A stretch of DNA of 64,000 nt from Luidia sarsii (lineage: Eukaryota; Echinodermata; Asteroidea; Paxillosida; Luidiidae), in contig OX465115.1 in the NCBI GenBank assembly GCA_949987565.1, forward strand, positions 6,215,566 to 6,279,565. Direction: 5' to 3'. The position numbers and the translations under genes were made by a program. The notes under the pieces were generated by a model that did no database searches, had not been told where the DNA came from, and saw only the letters and a program-made list of their open reading frames with translations. Positions 1-12,400 of this stretch are shown in pieces; the first letter of the stretch is position 1; each line of letters begins with the position of its first letter.

Positions 1-62
1 TTACGAGCTAAATGCATGCCCGCCTAGTGCATGTGTATCAAATCTTAAAAAAAATAGAGGGG

Positions 63-152
63 GCAGACGTTTCGAACCTAGCAGGACCTTTCTCAAAGGC
101 AATGGACTTTGAGAAAGGTCCTGCTAGGATCGAAACCTCAGACTCTCTACAA
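63..152. mobile_element. foldback repeat, CTAGCAGGACC family, copy 1
   Basis: Two arms face each other. The left contains TTTCGAACCTAGCAGGACC and the right contains GGTCCTGCTAGGATCGAAA, joined by a short AAAGG-rich centre. The same core recurs many times in this window, singly or as a palindrome, so it is a dispersed non-coding foldback or MITE-like family. I see no transposase. Confidence 0.7.
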
Positions 153-1639
153 ATTTGAGATTTGCATTGTTGGTATTCTGTAGTTTGAGTAATCAGCTTG
201 CCTCAATATTGTCTGTTTTCTTGTGCCTTTGTTTGTTTTCTTGTTTGACAGAGCATGTCATTTGCCCATTTTCTTGAAATGTTCTTGCAAATTGTCACCA
301 GTTCTTTTTCGTCAAGAATCTGTTGAAAAACAACCGTGGGCTAGCCTGTGGCATTTGAAATCTTAGTGTTTGCAGAAGCGTGTTTTGAAAATGTAATCCA
401 GTAAAAAGGTGAACAGATGTCGCACGTTTGGACAAGGTCTGTAAGAAGGTTTCTTCTTTCAAAATGCGCCGTTAAATCCACAGTTTAACCACTCACGCAC
501 GGACCGAAGGTTCATAAATAAAAGCGACTACTGCTTGCTTCCTAAAAGGATTGGAATCATTATTATGCGGGCGGGGGAGGGGATATAACTCCTGTCTTTT
601 CCGACCAGCGCGGCTGGGGGATTTACAATGCACCCTGAAGCACTTGGGATTTCACTTAAAGCTTTCAACAAGTGTTCGGCCTCCTCACCTTTCCCCAAAT
701 CTCTCAGCCCCCCCTCTCCCCCCTTCTCCTCAGCCGAAGGTGTTCCACCCGACACCCCATGAATAGAGAGGTCCTTTGTCGGGACCTCTTTGTGGATTCC
801 GGCTTAAGCCTGCCCCGCCTGAGATCTCTCTCTACTCTCACAACCACCCTCTCCTTTTCAGTCCAGCCCAGAAGTTTGGGACGGACTTCTAATTTCCCTT
901 CAGCCCCCCTCTCCCCGGATTTCACTGGTTCCACTTAGCGAGTTAGGAAGCTGCTCGACCGTCTCGCTGTATCTCACGGTTTGTAGACCCTCTTGCTCGT
1001 CCTCATCTGGGGTAGACAGGGTTACTGAGAGAGGCAATTAGTGGTCTCGGAAAGATATCATCAGAGGGGAGGGAGATGAGGTCAAGATGCGATCTTGAGA
1101 CGAGATCGCTGACAGTGGAGAGGTGTAGCAATCTTGTCTGTGGTTTTCGTGGAGGGTCTTGTGACGCTCAAGGCGCGCTGTTGTTTTTGGTCGGCGCTGG
1201 TCGTAACGAGATGCCTGCGGTTCGAGTCTGTAAACAGATGACTCCTCGGCTCTCTCAGTCTCATTCCGAGAAGGAGCCACTTCGAAATGAATTTAAGTTT
1301 TCCAAACACAATTCTCCTGCGTCATTACCAGATTGTGCCACGGACTATCCTTTTCAACTTTCACATAATATTTAGAGCGCCCGGCGTTTGAATCCAAGCA
1401 GGATGTCTCTTCATTGATTACAGTAACTATGGAGATTACTCCAGGAAGCGATCCCTGAAATATGAGTCGGCCTATGTTGTGTTTGTGTAAAGGAAGACCC
1501 ACGGGTATTATACACTGTTTTTTTTCTTTGCGTCGAGGAAATTTGAATTCGACGAGGATTGACATTATATACTCGTTGTGAATTGGCGTAACTATATAGC
1601 ACAGTATGCTCACTGCTTTGCCCGAAGTCAGCTCGGCTG

Positions 1640-1835
1640 GGATTCGAACCCGGGGCCACGACCAGCTCGGTGGTCAAGGGGTTCGGACAACTGTTCTAGA
1701 AAGCAGTGGTCGCGGGTTCGAATCCAGCCCGATCTTCCTGGGGTTTTGTTTTCATTCAGAAAATAAGGCAAAAGTACTGAGCATGCAGAACTTATTGTAC
1801 GTCGAAAGGGCGACTGTGTGATTCGGTATGATTAT
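1640..1835 (+). mobile_element. tRNA-like SINE, family B
   Basis: An A-box-like stretch (GCTCGGTGGTCAAGG) is followed at about 1714 by the B-box match GGGTTCGAATCC, the two internal pol III promoter elements of tRNA-derived SINEs. The downstream tail (AAGTACTGAGCATGCAGA, then TACGTCGAAAGGGC) is shared with copies near 6.3 kb and 30.4 kb. It does not fold as a proper tRNA gene. Confidence 0.6.
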
Positions 1836-2639
1836 TGACGATTGATGATTGAGTATTAACCACGAGATTGACACGGACTATCGATACCCAACCGGGGAAA
1901 TAAGCCCTCCTCAATTCTACAAATGAGGTCACGGGGTCAAGGGTCAACCGGAAGGGCAACTTCCCAAGCCGTCTGGCTGAGCTCGGAAGTTGAATCATCC
2001 AATCTGACCTTTTGTTTTAGCACATCGCCATATCGCGAATGGATGAGACGGATTCCTCCATCAATCGTGACTTCATTCACGTTATCTAGTGGATGTTATC
2101 CATTAGACATCAAGGATTTACCTGTTCACACATTGATCAATGTCTGTTCACTTCGTATTCTTGGAACAGCCAGGAAATTATCCACGAACATCTTAATAAT
2201 CACTTCTTTCATTAAAAGCTTTTCACCACTCCACTCCACTCTACTCGCTTTCCAAATCACTGTGCAGCCGTGCCCTTTGGAATGTATTCGTTTGTGTACC
2301 AATAGAGCCATGCAGGCAGCCCATTCGGTTTGTTCTAGTTTCGGTTCACCAAGAAAGCCCACTGGTACGCTATGAAAGACTAGAATGCAAAGCTCCTCAC
2401 TCGCTTTCAATGTGTTATTGTTCGAGCAATCACTGGCCAACCTGATCAGACCGCAGGAAAACCCAGATTGTCGGATTTTCTATGCTGCATCTCTTTTCTG
2501 GCTTGGTTTCTCAGAAGAACTAACCGAGGGTTTTTTCTCTGTCATCTATTTTCATTATGATGAATAACGCAAACTAATAAATGAGATTATTTGTTCAAGA
2601 GATTCGTACCTCTTCCTGCAATTCTTACCCAGACTCTGA

Positions 2640-2800
2640 CCCAATAACTCTGACCCTAACCCATATACCTTTACTCTAATCTGACCCTGTCCCTAACCCT
2701 AATCCTAACCCCAAGCCAACCCCAATTCCAACCCCAACCCAAAATCCAACCCCAACCTCAACACCATCCCAAACCCTAACCCTGTCCTCAACCGCGAACT
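2640..2800 (+). repeat. degenerate CCCTAA/CCAACC simple repeat
   Basis: Irregular runs of CCCTAACCCTAATCCTAACCCC and CCAACCCCAA. They resemble the metazoan telomere hexamer on the C-rich strand but are too degenerate and short to be a telomere. This is probably an interstitial C-rich minisatellite. Confidence 0.6.
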
Positions 2801-2914
2801 ATTCTTGCCTAATAACCTTCTCCATCAATAGCCTATAATGTAATCAGATTGTCTTCTGTTCTCCAGTGATGCAATCGAAGAAAAGTGTCCAAAGTTCTTC
2901 ATCTTTAGATTTAG

Positions 2915-2985
2915 AATCTGCCTTTGAGAATGGTCCTGCTAGGATCGAAACGTCAGCCCCTCAAAATTGGAGTCTTAATTTGATG
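2915..2985 (-). mobile_element. foldback repeat, CTAGCAGGACC family, half copy
   Basis: A single arm reads GGTCCTGCTAGGATCGAAAC followed by GTCAGCCCCTC, matching the right arm of the palindromic copies at 4.2 kb and 9.6 kb. The partner arm is absent. Confidence 0.6.
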
Positions 2986-3929
2986 ACACTTTTGAAAAAG
3001 CCTCTTTTCCCCCTTGTACCCTAACCCCCTAGGTGATGAAGGTCACCGCGACTAGTCCTCCCCTAGCGTGTAAGCCCCGGTCGACCTTTGGCATACGCCT
3101 ATCTCCCCCATCTCAGCCTCATAGTTCAGATGTCGACAAATCAACATCATTATCTAACGCTTAGACGGGTAAATATTTGACCCTACTCTTTCCCTCGACT
3201 GCACACCTTACTGTTGCTCAACCGATAATCAAATCGTTACAATGACTGATGTGTGTATTAACGTGTCGGTATGCCGAATAAGTACCTACAATAAGGACAT
3301 TTTGACTGTGTGGTGTGTTTTTATAACGTACCCATTTTATGATGAGCTGTTTTGAGTATTTATATAAAGCCAGCGTGTGTTAGCTGTCAACCCACAAGCG
3401 CGCACGACTGCTATTTTCGATCGGGTTTTTCCCTCATGAATAAACATGATGTTGATTAGCACATTGTCACCCAGTGGCTGATTTTTCAAGGGACTGGCTT
3501 ATGTCTCTTGCTTCGATTATCTCGTTAAACATATAAAAGATTACATGATTTCTTTTTGCGGACGGTAGCTGCCTGCTTTGATGTCTTATCTACCGTTGGT
3601 GGAACATTTTCTTTTTTTGGTAAATGGATTTCGGAAGCTCCCGTGCAGTTCAAACCGAACAGTCGGTGGGGTAGATGCGATCAGGATGACGTCGTGTGTG
3701 GAGTTACTGCATGCGTACCGTGATCATTGGAGATGTGATGCGCAGAGAATTGTGACTTTCAAGTTGGGAGTCAATCTGAGATCGTATCACGCGGTGTGTT
3801 GATCGTGTTCGGGTCTTGTCTCGGATTGCCAGGCTGAGCGATACGATCGGGAACTAATGGTGCATACATTTTGTTGTAGTGTGGTCTGTACTTGTACTGT
3901 GTTGTACGTGTCTTTATGAGTAAGTATCG

Positions 3930-4140
3930 TTTTGTTTGTTTGTTTCTTTGCTGGGTGGTTGGTCGGTAGGTTGATCGGTTGGTTGGTTGGGCTGTTTGAT
4001 CAGTTGGTTGGCTTACTAGCTGGTTGGTTTATTTGTCGGTGGATAGGTTGGTCGGTCGGTCGGTGGTTGGTTGGTTGGTCGGCGGGCTGGTCGGTTTTTT
4101 GGTTGGATGGTTGGCTGGTATTGGTTGGTTGGTTTTTTAA
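3930..4140 (+). repeat. (TTGG)n-type simple repeat
   Basis: A tract built mostly of TTGGTTGG, GGTCGG and GGCTGG tetramers. It stays open in one frame as a Gly/Trp-rich string, a by-product of the repeat and not a gene. Confidence 0.75.
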
Positions 4141-4154
4141 TTAGTTGATTGTAG

Positions 4155-4320
4155 TGAAATACCAAAATGTTGCAAACTGCTTACTGACTAAAATTACCAA
4201 AATGCAAATCTTAAAATTTAGTGGGCCTGACGTTTCGATCCTAGCAGGACCTTTCTCTGCCTTTGAGAACGGTCCTGCTATATAGGATCGAAACGTCAGG
4301 CCCACTAAATTGTAAGATAG
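4155..4320. mobile_element. foldback repeat, CTAGCAGGACC family, full palindrome
   Basis: The clearest full copy. The left flank TTGCAAACTGCTTACTGAC is followed by AATGCAAATCTTAAAATTTA, then GGGCCTGACGTTTCGATCC and the GCAGGACC core. After a short centre everything is mirrored to a terminal CCACTAAAT. The structure suggests a MITE of about 120-160 bp with arms of about 50 bp. Confidence 0.7.
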
Positions 4321-4329
4321 TTGATTGTA

Positions 4330-4590
4330 GTATTAATTGGTCAGTTAGTTTGTTTGTTAATTGGTCGGTTGGTTGGTTGGTAGGGTCTGTTGGCTGGTGG
4401 ACTGGTGATTGGTTGTATTATTACAGTAATTAGTTAGCTATACATGTAGTTAGTTTGTTGATTGATGGATTGATTGGTCGGTTGATTGGCTGAGTGGTGA
4501 GTTGTTTGGTTGTTAGTCCGTCAATTATTGTCTTGGTTGCTTGGTTAGCTGGGCTGTTTGTTGGTCGGTTGCTTGGTGACGGCCCTTCTC
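4330..4590 (+). repeat. second (TTGG)n-like simple repeat
   Basis: Degenerate TTGGT, TGGTCGG and TTGATTGG motifs resume after the foldback element at 4.2 kb. The foldback seems to have inserted into one longer TTGG-type tract. Confidence 0.6.
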
Positions 4591-5104
4591 ATATTGACAA
4601 TCCTCGCAGTAATGTGACCCAGATTTTAAAAGCAAATTTCCTGTTAAATCCTGAGCGACGTGACGCAACATTGGTTCACGACCCAATGCAGCAATTCTGC
4701 AAACTCACCCCGAACTGGATGAAAATGGCAGGCATGTCTGAAGATCACGCAATTGCAGCACAGATACATCAAACCGCGAACGCTCGCTAATAATAACCTA
4801 GCATGTGCCAACAATCCATCAAATCACACAACAATAGCCTCGCAACTTGGAGCAAATATTTGCCTATGTTTTTTTTTGATCTGACGGGTTGTCGCACATT
4901 TCCAACTCTTCTGCAGTTTTGAACCGCCTAACCCTGCACTTCCCCCCGAACAACATGACTGGGCCAGTACTTGGTGGAGAGCCCAGGCCACATGTGTTTC
5001 CGATAGGCTGGTAATTCAATTTCCTCGTGTAAAGAGTAACTCTGGTGCCGGCCCTTTTGTCGCAAAATGTCATATTTGCATTAGATTGTTGCTCGGTGCA
5101 AATT

Positions 5105-5440
5105 GGTGAGCAGAGAGATATAGAGACAGATGCACAGAGAGAGACAGAGACAGAGACGGAGAGGCAGAGGAAAACTAAGAGAGACAAGCACAGAGAGAGA
5201 GAGAGAGACCGAGAGACAGAGAGACAGAGAGACCGAGAGACAGAGAGACAGAGAGACAGAGAGACAGAGAGACAGAGAGAAAGAGAGAGACAGAGAGACA
5301 GAGAGACAGAGAGACAGAGAGACAGAGAGACAGAGAGACCGAGACAGAAACAGAGACAGTGAGGAAGACAGAGGGACAGATGCAGAGAGGGAGAGAGAGA
5401 GAGGGAGAGATACCGAGAGAGATTGCGAGAGAGAAGAAGA
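5105..5440 (+). repeat. (GA)n/(GACA)n microsatellite
   Basis: A purine-rich tract of GAGAGACA and GACAGAGA units. The open frames through it (Arg/Glu/Thr/Asp repeats) are composition artefacts. Confidence 0.85.
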
Positions 5441-5843
5441 GAAAGGGATAGTAAATGTCTATTGTATGGTCTTTAATCCATTAATGGGGTCTTGTCTCAG
5501 TCGGCCCGTGACACGTGGACATACTGGCCTGGTGAAATGTATACGACTGCAGATCAATATTTTTTTGGAGTGGCGATGCATTGCCAAGATTTGGTGGCGT
5601 TTTGGGCTGGGCCTATTAAGGCCTATAACAGGAACTTGACACGGCCGGTCCCTCGACAATAAGGGCCTGTTTTTCTTCTGAATTTCCCGAGGCGTTGCGG
5701 CGTTAAGCGATGAGTTCAGACGCCCGGGACGAACAGATGTGCAGGAATCTAAAAGACAGGCAAATAAAGGGAGTGATAGTATTGCTTAAAGGGTGGTTGG
5801 TGGGATAATAAATTGAGGCAGCATTAAAGTATTGTAGTCAGGG

Positions 5844-6112
5844 AATGGACCTTTCCCATGAAATATGCAAATAAGAGCTGGCGCATGCGCTTTACTAAAT
5901 TGGTGGGCAAACGAGTGCGCGTTGCGTGCAGGTTTCGAAATACGCGCGTAGGAGACGCTGAATAGCCAATGACCGCACGCCAAACTGTTAGTGAGAAGGA
6001 ACGCGCGCACGCCCGTGGAAAACTATGATTGGTTGGCAGCCCGCTTGCCCACCAATTTAGATAAGCGCATGCGCTAGGTCTAATTTGCATATTTCATGGG
6101 AAAGGTCCATTG
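5844..6112. mobile_element. foldback MITE with AATGGACC termini
   Basis: Terminal inverted repeats of about 70 bp begin AATGGACCTTTCCCATGAAA and continue through a GCGCATGCGC palindrome to TAAATTGGTGGGCAA. The mirror image ends at about 6112. The element is about 270 bp and has no coding capacity. I did not find a confident target duplication. Confidence 0.7.
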
Positions 6113-6289
6113 TGGCAGAAGGTACGCAGTATGTCGTCGCGTCGCGTGCTCGCGTCACGCGCGTTCCATACGCACGCATCTGCCAATTGCGCTCCATATA
6201 AAAATGTGACGCGCCGTCCTTCGCGTTCCATAAGCCCACGTGGGCCAATTATGCTTCAGAGAAAAACATAATAATGGCGGTACCCGCTG

Positions 6290-6510
6290 TTACAGAGATG
6301 CGAATCCACCACGTGACCTGGACCATACAGCTCGGGAACTAGTGATTATAACATCTGCTTTACGAACCAGTACCGGTAGTCGCGGGTTCGAATCCCGTCC
6401 GAATTGCCTGTATTTTATTTTCAGCAGGCGATCATGCAAAGCAGTGAACGTGCAGTGTATATTTTACGTCGAATAGGGCAAACCCTTATTGAATTACATT
6501 ATCAATGATA
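6290..6510 (+). mobile_element. tRNA-like SINE, family B
   Basis: The B-box match GGGTTCGAATCC lies at about 6384 after a degenerate A-box region. The tail (GCAAAGCAGTGAACGTGCAG, then TTTTACGTCGAATAGGGCAA) matches the family B tails at 1.75 kb and 30.4 kb. The element ends in an AT-rich stretch. Confidence 0.6.
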
Positions 6511-7392
6511 TAGTATCTTGATTAATTATAATAGGCCTCTATCGATGAGAAAAAAAATTCGGAAATTTCCATAAAAAGCGAATGTAATGTCATTACTGGT
6601 GTAATTGCATTTCTTCCTGGCTCGAATTCCTTACACAACGCAGTTCAACCATTTATGCCTGGACTATTAGACGGTACGACCCTCGAATCTTTGTTGATTT
6701 ACCCCGGCCATAAATCATTGATTGCTTGCTTAAGTGGCTGTCCAACCTTGCCCATAGTATACTCGTACAAATCTACCGTATTGCGTGGCACCGCTAGCAG
6801 CCGCTCGCTTCTCCCTGGTCAAGAAGGTCCTGGAATTTATTCAGACCTCGTCAGTAATGTCGTCAGGGTCATCTCTTCAGTCCAAATACCTTTTTTTTCC
6901 CGGTCGGTCGTGGCAAACTTGTACACAGCACCACCTCGTGGTTTATTCCCGATCGCATCTGGACGATAACGATGTCTAGTTGTTCCCCGATACACCGAGT
7001 AAGTTCTCGGAACACTACAGTAAGTTTGGGGTGAAACCTAAATTAACTGTTTGAAGAATTGTAGCATTTATACTAGATTGCATCTGACCGTTACAAATTT
7101 CGATAACATTTTCCTTTTATTGTTTCCACCGTAAATAATTGATTGTGTCAAATTGTGGTCAATCAATTTGTTTTTCCTATTTATATTATGTACACAATCG
7201 AAGCCTGTTTGTTGCAAACATTTGATTTGTAATCATACATTATATGCACAGCTATTGAACTGGTGGCATTGACTAAAACGCGGTAATTATATTCGGTTTT
7301 ATTCGATTTTTTTGGCGTTCTTGTCACAATATCTTTAGCCGAGGAATTCTTGGCTGTAGTTTATAGTGAAGTGTGAGGTATAAGTAGACTTT

Positions 7393-7452
7393 ATCTTAAA
7401 ATTTAGTGGGCCTGACGTTTTGATCCTAGCAGGACCTTTCTCAAAGGCAAAA
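7393..7452 (+). mobile_element. foldback repeat, CTAGCAGGACC family, half copy
   Basis: One arm only: AAAATTTAGTGGGCCTGACG, a T-rich variant of the TCGATCC core, then CTAGCAGGACCTTTCTCAAA. Essentially the left arm of the 4.2-kb palindrome. Confidence 0.65.
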
Positions 7453-8447
7453 GGCAGTATAAGTAGACTATTAGGTAATGGCGGCTTGGGCTCAGGATAC
7501 GGTTTGATATCTCTTACCCATTAGACCGTCACCGTCTCACACGTATCTAAGAACAAGCTTTTCGACCTCAGTTTTTTTTTTTGGCTGATACTTTGCCCTG
7601 AACAGAAGAGGAAACCATCAAATTCAGCGACAATCAAGAGCCTGTATCTTTTGTTCAGGCTTTTGAAGCCTAAGTCTGATCCGGGTGGTTCGTAAAGGGG
7701 TCTATTTATATGAGTCCTCTGATCTGCAAATTGGTCAAAATGTTTGATGTTCCATGAAACACTCATAGAGACTGATCCCATGGTTGTCGCTCGAAGGTCC
7801 ACCTTTTTTTTGTTCCGATCTAAATCACAGAGTACCCCTGTCATTTCTTTCCGCAGATAGAGGGATATGTTTCGATACTAAGAGATTTCTAGAGCCTGAG
7901 GACAATCTGAGTTGCCTAAAAAATTCTTCTCTTTTGTCGCTTCTATCCGATCGTCTGACAAGTTGACAGCAGTTTTGGGGTTAAGACGAGCCCACAAAGC
8001 CCGCTGGAAGGGGGGCTTGAGAAAAGAGAGGGAGGCGAACAATAGAAAGTGGGACAATCACTTTAATGGTCGGCTGACACTTTCTAACCCGGCTCAACCC
8101 GCTCCGCGCTGCCCTAATAAAGACCGATTCTGCGATACTTAGAGCTTAATCGCCACCCGATTAGACCATCAACGCATCCCTCCCTCCCTCCCTGCCAAAA
8201 AAACCCCACAAAAAAACCTCGCCAACTTGTCAGACGAGCTAACTTTCTCCTCCGCACCAGTCGATTCCACGGCGGTCTGGACCGCGAGACTACAGGGTCA
8301 CTGCTTCGACTGCGCACTCGCTCTGCGCGTTGCTCGTTTAGCATAATTTATGACCCACGCCGCAGTCTCGGTATTTATGTTTTTTTTTTTTTTTCTGGTC
8401 TCATGCGCAGGTTGACGACGGCATGGGTTGGAAGCTGGCAGCGCTAG

Positions 8448-8484
8448 TATAAGACGATGCGTGAGCTCAGACAGACTTCAGTGG
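8448..8484 (+). promoter_or_regulatory. candidate core promoter of chordin (TATA plus initiator-like motif)
   Basis: TATAAG at 8448-8453 is followed by an initiator-like TTCAGTG around 8478-8484, a TATA-to-start spacing of about 30 nt. It lies 0.83 kb upstream of the chordin start codon on the right strand. A second TATAAG at 8649-8654 is an alternative. The assignment rests only on motif spacing. Confidence 0.3.
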
Positions 8485-9309
8485 AGAAAGCGTGTTGATC
8501 TCCGTAGGCTGTATACCCTACGCACGACCCCCATGCTGGAACGCTTAGCCACACTCTGACACCGCTAGACTCCCAGCGTTTCTGATTGGTGCAGTCGCTG
8601 CTTTTCTTTTCTCTTTTTTTTTTTCCTCTGACCGGGGCAGGGAAACATTATAAGAAGGTAGTAGCTGCTTCGAGACAGGCTCATTGGTTGTAAGTCTTTA
8701 TCCTGAGGGGTTCAGACGATTTGATGTCCGCACCGCCCAGAAAGTATCGTGAAAAGACAGCCGTTTCTCTACTCTTCTCTCAGCAATCTCTCAATATCCG
8801 GGGTCCCTGAGATCTCAAGTACCGCCGCGCCAGTCGGCGAGGTACAGAGAGAGAGGGGTGCCAAGGAGGATGTCTGAGGGTTTACCGTGAGCGCGGTATC
8901 CACCCCATTGTACGAGCGTGGTGCCCGCACCACCTCAAGGCTTCGCTGCGCCCACGACTTGTTCTTGTTTGGAGAGGGGGGTTATTGTTGTAGTGGGAGG
9001 TCTGGTCTGCGGTGACGAGGTTGAGCTTCCCGCACTGCTGCACTCGACACGGAGCGTGACAGCCCAGCTCCGTGAGAAACAAGCTCAGTCATCGTCGGAC
9101 CCTTGTGAGCGACGGAGCAGACTGCTGCTGCCTATTCTAAGGTTCCTAGGACAGATTCACGCACAATCTCCCACACTCTTCTTCAAGTGCGTGCACCTGA
9201 GCTTCGCCTCGTCTCATCGGACCAAAGAAAGAAACAAACCCGGGGAGCCTCTCACATATCTGAGAGTCGCATTTCTTGGTCGTTTTGTTTTTTCGGGTGA
9301 GGAAGAGCC
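8485..9309 (+). other. presumed 5' leader region of chordin
   Basis: This interval lies between the candidate core promoter and the chordin start codon. It is more GC- and CpG-rich than its surroundings and contains short open frames that look incidental. No splice is needed to join it to exon 1, but a spliced 5'UTR cannot be excluded. Confidence 0.35.
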
Positions 9310-9487
9310 ATGTCGAGCTGCTTGCTTACATTCTGTGGGAGGAGGATGCTTAGGACTAACTTCAGGCGACTCGTCCTCCTCGGGACCTTGGTCTCTCTGC
9401 TGCCGGCCTGCCTCGCTGGGAGGAAGAGTCAGCCACAGATCCCGATCCGAGCCGAACCGGACACGCCGCACTCAAGAGGAATCCCCG
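9310..9487 (+). CDS. chrd: chordin exon 1: start codon and signal peptide
   Basis: Encodes residues 1-59 plus one base. A basic n-region is followed by a hydrophobic core (LVLLGTLVSLLPACLAG), so cleavage is likely near residue 36. The ATG at 9310 is the first in its open frame, with a purine at -3. A second in-frame ATG at 9346 would still give a good signal peptide and is an alternative start. The donor is CCCCG|GTAAGT, leaving phase 1. Confidence 0.9.
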
Positions 9488-12400
9488 GTAAGTTGTCGAA
9501 ACAACAGTCTAATTAGAACTAACTAATCAATCTAATAATCTGATCTGAAGTGATATACAAAAGAAATGTTGCAAAACGTTTACTGACTAAAATGACCAAA
9601 ATGCAAATCTCAATAGTTAGAGGGCCTGACGTTTCGAACCTAGCAGGACATTTCTCAAAGGCCCTGCTATTAGTTTGAAACGGCAGGCCCTCTAACTTTT
9701 GAGAACTTATTAACCTAATGATCATTAAACTAATTTAAAGATTTGCAAATTGCTTACTCGCTTAATGAACCCAAACGCAAATCTAAAAAAAATATACAAA
9801 ATTCCATGATACCACCGCATATCTTCCACACTATATTTTTAGTTTGAAAAAAAAGGGGTAATTATTTTAATTAACCATGTAACTCATGTAATATACCCCA
9901 TATAACTCATGTAATATCTGCTCCTATCCCTGCTTGTGTAGACGATCTACAAATGGTGAAACATAAATTTTGTTTACCAAATCAAATCCCCTCCCAAAAA
10001 TCAATACATTCCAACTCGCATTTTTGACTGCATTGAAGTTGTTTGTTTGTAAAGATCTGCATTTGGTAACATCAAAAATGTTGCAAACTGGCTCACTAAT
10101 TTGAATGACCAAAAGACAAATGTCAATTAAATTCGTAACCAATTCCGTCTGGTAATTGTGATTGCAATTAAGGAAGTTTCACCTGCGAATGGCCCAAACA
10201 GCAAACGTTCGAAATGGAAATCGGCAAAGAGGCCAAAGTCCTGCTAGGATCTCAGTCTCCTTACCTCTCTAGATTGGATCTTTATTAGAGGCTGACGCTT
10301 TGATCTAAGCTTTTTTTCCAGGACTTTTCTCAAAAGCAGAATCTGTTCAAATCCACTCAGACCTTTCACAAATCGGCCAATGCCATTTTTTATTGATTTA
10401 TTTATTTATTAATTTTTGTTTCCTTTTTTTTTTTTTGCTATTTTTTATTGATTTATTTATTAATTTTTGTTTCCATTTTTTTAAATTAATTAATTAATTT
10501 ATTTATTTATTTATTTTATTATTATTATTATTTTTTTTGGGGGGGGGGTTGTACGGCGCTTGTGCAATTCTGAGATCGCGTGCATCCAAAACAAAAATGA
10601 CCGCAGAGGTCAATAATTAACGGCATCCCTCGTTGGAAGTGGGGAGCATTCTTGGTGGGTATCAGTTGACCGGTGCGTGCAGTCTCCATGGTGCGGGTCG
10701 CATCGCGTGGCTCGCTCGTAGATCAGCTCCGTCTAATTGATCTCAGACTCGGAGTCAAAGCGAGCTAGCTGGCCGTGTCAGAGTTAGTGTCGCACTGTAC
10801 ACCTGGCGGGGAAATGTTTGATGTTACCTGAGATTATGTCCTGAACGATTACTATCAAGACTCTAAATTTAGACCCGCGAGGATGATATTATAGGCCCTG
10901 TATCATTCCAACTCCTTAGCATCTCATTTTCGTCAGCGTTTAAAAGCTTTTTGAGTTTGTATTTTGCTTTCAAAACAAGAATCGAAGAACCAAACGTTCA
11001 GGGCCTGACGTTCCGGTCCTAGCAGAGTCTTTGTCAAGTCTTGCTGGGATCGAAACGTCACATCAGGCCCTCCTCTTTATTCTTCAGATTTAAGCCTGAA
11101 AGAAGTTGGAAACGCTGTTGTATTTATACTCACGGATTTGTTTCTTTCAAAAAGTCGAAGAGACCGAGGTTTCGATTCTATTCACAGAAAGAACCGTCGG
11201 CATGAATATGGTTTCCTCAACCCTTAGTTTGATCAGAAATTATTGGATTGATTTGGAATGATTTGGATCGACACGATCCACCAGTTTGGGTTCGATTAAC
11301 CAATAATGCAACCAAGATATTTTAACTTACGTTTGTCCACATGAAAAAAAAAAGTATCGCCAAACATTTGTACAGCGAAGCAGGTCCTTTCTCAATTAAT
11401 GCCGAATGGTCGTTATAATTGGGTTTCTCAATAATGATTATGGAATAGCCAGTTTGCAACACTTTTGTTTGATAGACGACCTTACCGGACTTTTCTCAAA
11501 GGCAGACTGATGTATTTGTGGTCATCCCTATAGTCTTTAAGCACGAGTTTTGTCTGAATGAGAGGTGACTGAAAAGTTAGCCCGTGGTTGAACTCTTAGT
11601 CTCGACGATGGTGCGGTGCGAGCCGAACGCGGAGGTTGTTTATAACACGCCGTGACCCTCTTACCTCTTACAATGCTCGGAGTTTACCGGACGCAGGCAC
11701 TGTGTTTTCTTTCCGTGATTAATGGGCTCGCCGCGAGACACGCTGCCTTTTACCGACTTGAACAAAAATCCTCGCACATCAGAATGTGATGGATCGGGGA
11801 GGGGGTAGGTTTGCGATCGCACCAAGTGGAGAGAGTTATATGAGCGAAACACGCTTTCTAGAAATAGAGAGAGAGAGAGAGAGGGAGAGAGGGAGAGAGG
11901 GAGGGGGAAGGTTTTTTTTGTAGGAGTGTACACATCAGTAAAACATAGACACGGATTATTTTGTTTCGTTATCATAATGTGCACATCCATGTATGTTTTG
12001 ACGGACTTATCTGTTCCCCACAAGGGTGGATTCGCACGTACGCCATCCCACTCCGCACGATTGTTTCTAAACGCGTGTGTCAGATTCGCAAGCGACTTTT
12101 CTATTTTAAAAGTGCGGGCGAATACCGTGTGGTCGGTATTGCCCATGTGAGACACGCCTGGTACGGAATGTTGCTGAGGAGTTCAACGGGTTGACAAGGG
12201 GAATGGACCATGGACCTGGCATGAAACTGACCTTTTTGTCTCTCGAATTGGAGATAATCTGCATAGCGCGCATATTTCCACGAGGCAAAGGTCCTTGGCA
12301 ATGGTTGAAATTGAGTGTGACGAATTTGCCGCCTAATCATTACAATAATCGCATCCTGGTCTTGTCTTGCACAATTGCTCCGACATATTCCACTTCAGGC

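Larger units (their letters stand above)
1..8400. other. intergenic region upstream of chordin
   Basis: I find no convincing exon here on either strand. The open frames are short, lack domain signatures and mostly overlap repeats. The stretch holds tRNA-like SINEs, foldback elements, TTGG- and GA-rich simple repeats and a degenerate CCCTAA-like patch, each listed separately. Distal regulatory DNA for chordin could lie here, but nothing in the sequence shows it directly. Confidence 0.6.

Noticed and set aside
2640..2800. Telomere end
   Set aside because: CCCTAA-like motifs are degenerate, short and internal to the window.
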